Source of the DNA: CAYGZA01 sp964354135
GTDB lineage: Bacteria; Planctomycetota; Planctomycetia; Pirellulales; Thermoguttaceae
Direction of reading: 5' to 3'
NCBI GenBank assembly: GCA_964354135.1
Contig: CAYGZA010000404.1
Span: 1 to 5,082 of the forward strand
Length of the DNA: 5,082 nucleotides
The translations under genes were made by a program, and so were the position numbers. Of this stretch, positions 4,510-5,082 are shown in pieces (position 1 is the first letter of the stretch; each line of letters begins with the position of its first letter). The notes under the pieces are model-generated. The model saw only the letters and a list, made by a program, of their open reading frames with translations, ran no database searches and was not told the origin of the DNA.

Positions 4510-5082
4510 ATGCGATTCGGAATGAACCTGTTGATGTGGACCGATACGCTCACCGATCAGATGCTCCCGTTGCTGGAGGAACTGAAGGGAATCGGCTACG
4601 ACACGGTCGAGCTTCCATGCTTCGACCTGGACAATCTCGACAACTATGCCAAGTGGGGCAAGCGGCTCGATGAGCTGGGCCTCTCGCGGACCGGGACGGC
4701 GGTCCGCGGCCCGGCCGACAACCCGATGAGCCCGGACCCGGAGGTCCGCCGCAAGGGCATCGAGGCCAATAAGCGGAACCTCGACTGCTGCGCTGCGGCG
4801 GGTTGCGAGGTGATGGCCGGGCCGTTCCACTCCGCCTTGGGGCTGTTTAGCGGCAAGGGGCCCACCGAGGACGAGTGGAAACGCGCCGTCGAGAGCATGC
4901 GAGAGGTCGCCGAACACGCCGCCAAGGTGGGGGTGATGCTCGGCGTCGAGTACCTCAACCGTTTTGAGTGCTATCTGCTGAACACCGCTGCCGACGGGGC
5001 CCGCTTCTGCCGGGACGTAAACCACCCCAACTGCAAGATGATGTACGACACGTTCCACGCCCACATCGAGGAGAAGAACGTC
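4510..5082 (+). CDS. Sugar phosphate isomerase/epimerase (xylose-isomerase-like TIM barrel), 3' end outside window
   Basis: The first 191 residues of a cytoplasmic TIM-barrel enzyme are present; no signal peptide is seen. The family includes D-tagatose 3-epimerase and hydroxypyruvate isomerase and uses a divalent metal to interconvert keto sugars. Visible landmarks: MRFGMNLLMWTD (1-12, first strand), GIGYDTVELPCFD (27-39, second strand), AAAGCEVMAGPFHSALG (95-111), GVMLGVEYLNRFECYLLNT (141-159) with Glu147, and CKMMYDTFHAHIEE (175-188) with Asp180 and His183. By comparison with tagatose 3-epimerase, Glu147 and Asp180 are metal ligands and His183 contacts substrate; the remaining ligands (a His and a Glu) should lie in the missing part. 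The exact substrate cannot be told. An unknown sugar-catabolic role would suit the secreted glycosidase-like gene two genes upstream, but intergenic repeats separate them and a shared transcript is not shown. Confidence 0.88.
   Translation, partial: MRFGMNLLMWTDTLTDQMLPLLEELKGIGYDTVELPCFDLDNLDNYAKWGKRLDELGLSRTGTAVRGPADNPMSPDPEVRRKGIEANKRNLDCCAAAGCEVMAGPFHSALGLFSGKGPTEDEWKRAVESMREVAEHAAKVGVMLGVEYLNRFECYLLNTAADGARFCRDVNHPNCKMMYDTFHAHIEEKNV

Noticed and set aside
4489..5064. 191-codon open frame on the minus strand
   Set aside because: It is antisense to the clearly conserved epimerase and its composition reflects the GC-rich third codon positions of that gene.

Overview
The window is GC-rich bacterial DNA with every convincing gene on the + strand. 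The gene content suggests Planctomycetota: a secreted TIM-barrel glycosidase-like protein with an N-terminal signal peptide, a short AcpH-like protein opening MNYFAHA, a xylose-isomerase-like sugar epimerase, heptanucleotide tracts in gene gaps, and a palindrome ending in GGAGCCTCGCCCTCCC, a type I recall from planctomycete genomes. That assignment rests on recollection and was not searched.

Positions 1-1057 hold a REP-associated tyrosine transposase (RAYT, 328-918) flanked by two REPINs (REPIN A, 86-220; REPIN B, 934-1057). A third copy, REPIN C, lies at 2182-2309. Each REPIN is two inverted REP units of about 44 nt. Each unit folds as a 9-bp outer stem, a 3x3 internal loop and a 6-bp inner stem. 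REPIN A differs from B and C at several base pairs where both sides changed together, so the fold is conserved beyond the sequence.

Positions 1058-2181, between REPINs B and C, look like a slice of a broken type I restriction-modification operon. It contains the last 51 codons of an hsdS specificity gene, then an intact 308-aa nuclease-like gene joined to it by an ATGA overlap, then the first nine codons of a third gene cut off by REPIN C. The nuclease-like protein pairs an N-terminal domain that may be EVE/PUA-like with a C-terminal NucS-like PD-(D/E)xK domain. This cassette is the most interesting part of the window.

Positions 2310-5082 look like ordinary chromosome: a 456-aa secreted glycoside-hydrolase-like protein whose ribosome binding site sits a few bases past REPIN C, an AcpH-like protein that appears to lack a central segment, a second REPIN-like palindrome (4291-4376), and the first 191 codons of a sugar phosphate isomerase/epimerase running off the end. 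The glycosidase-like protein and the epimerase could both serve carbohydrate breakdown, but nothing here shows that they act together.
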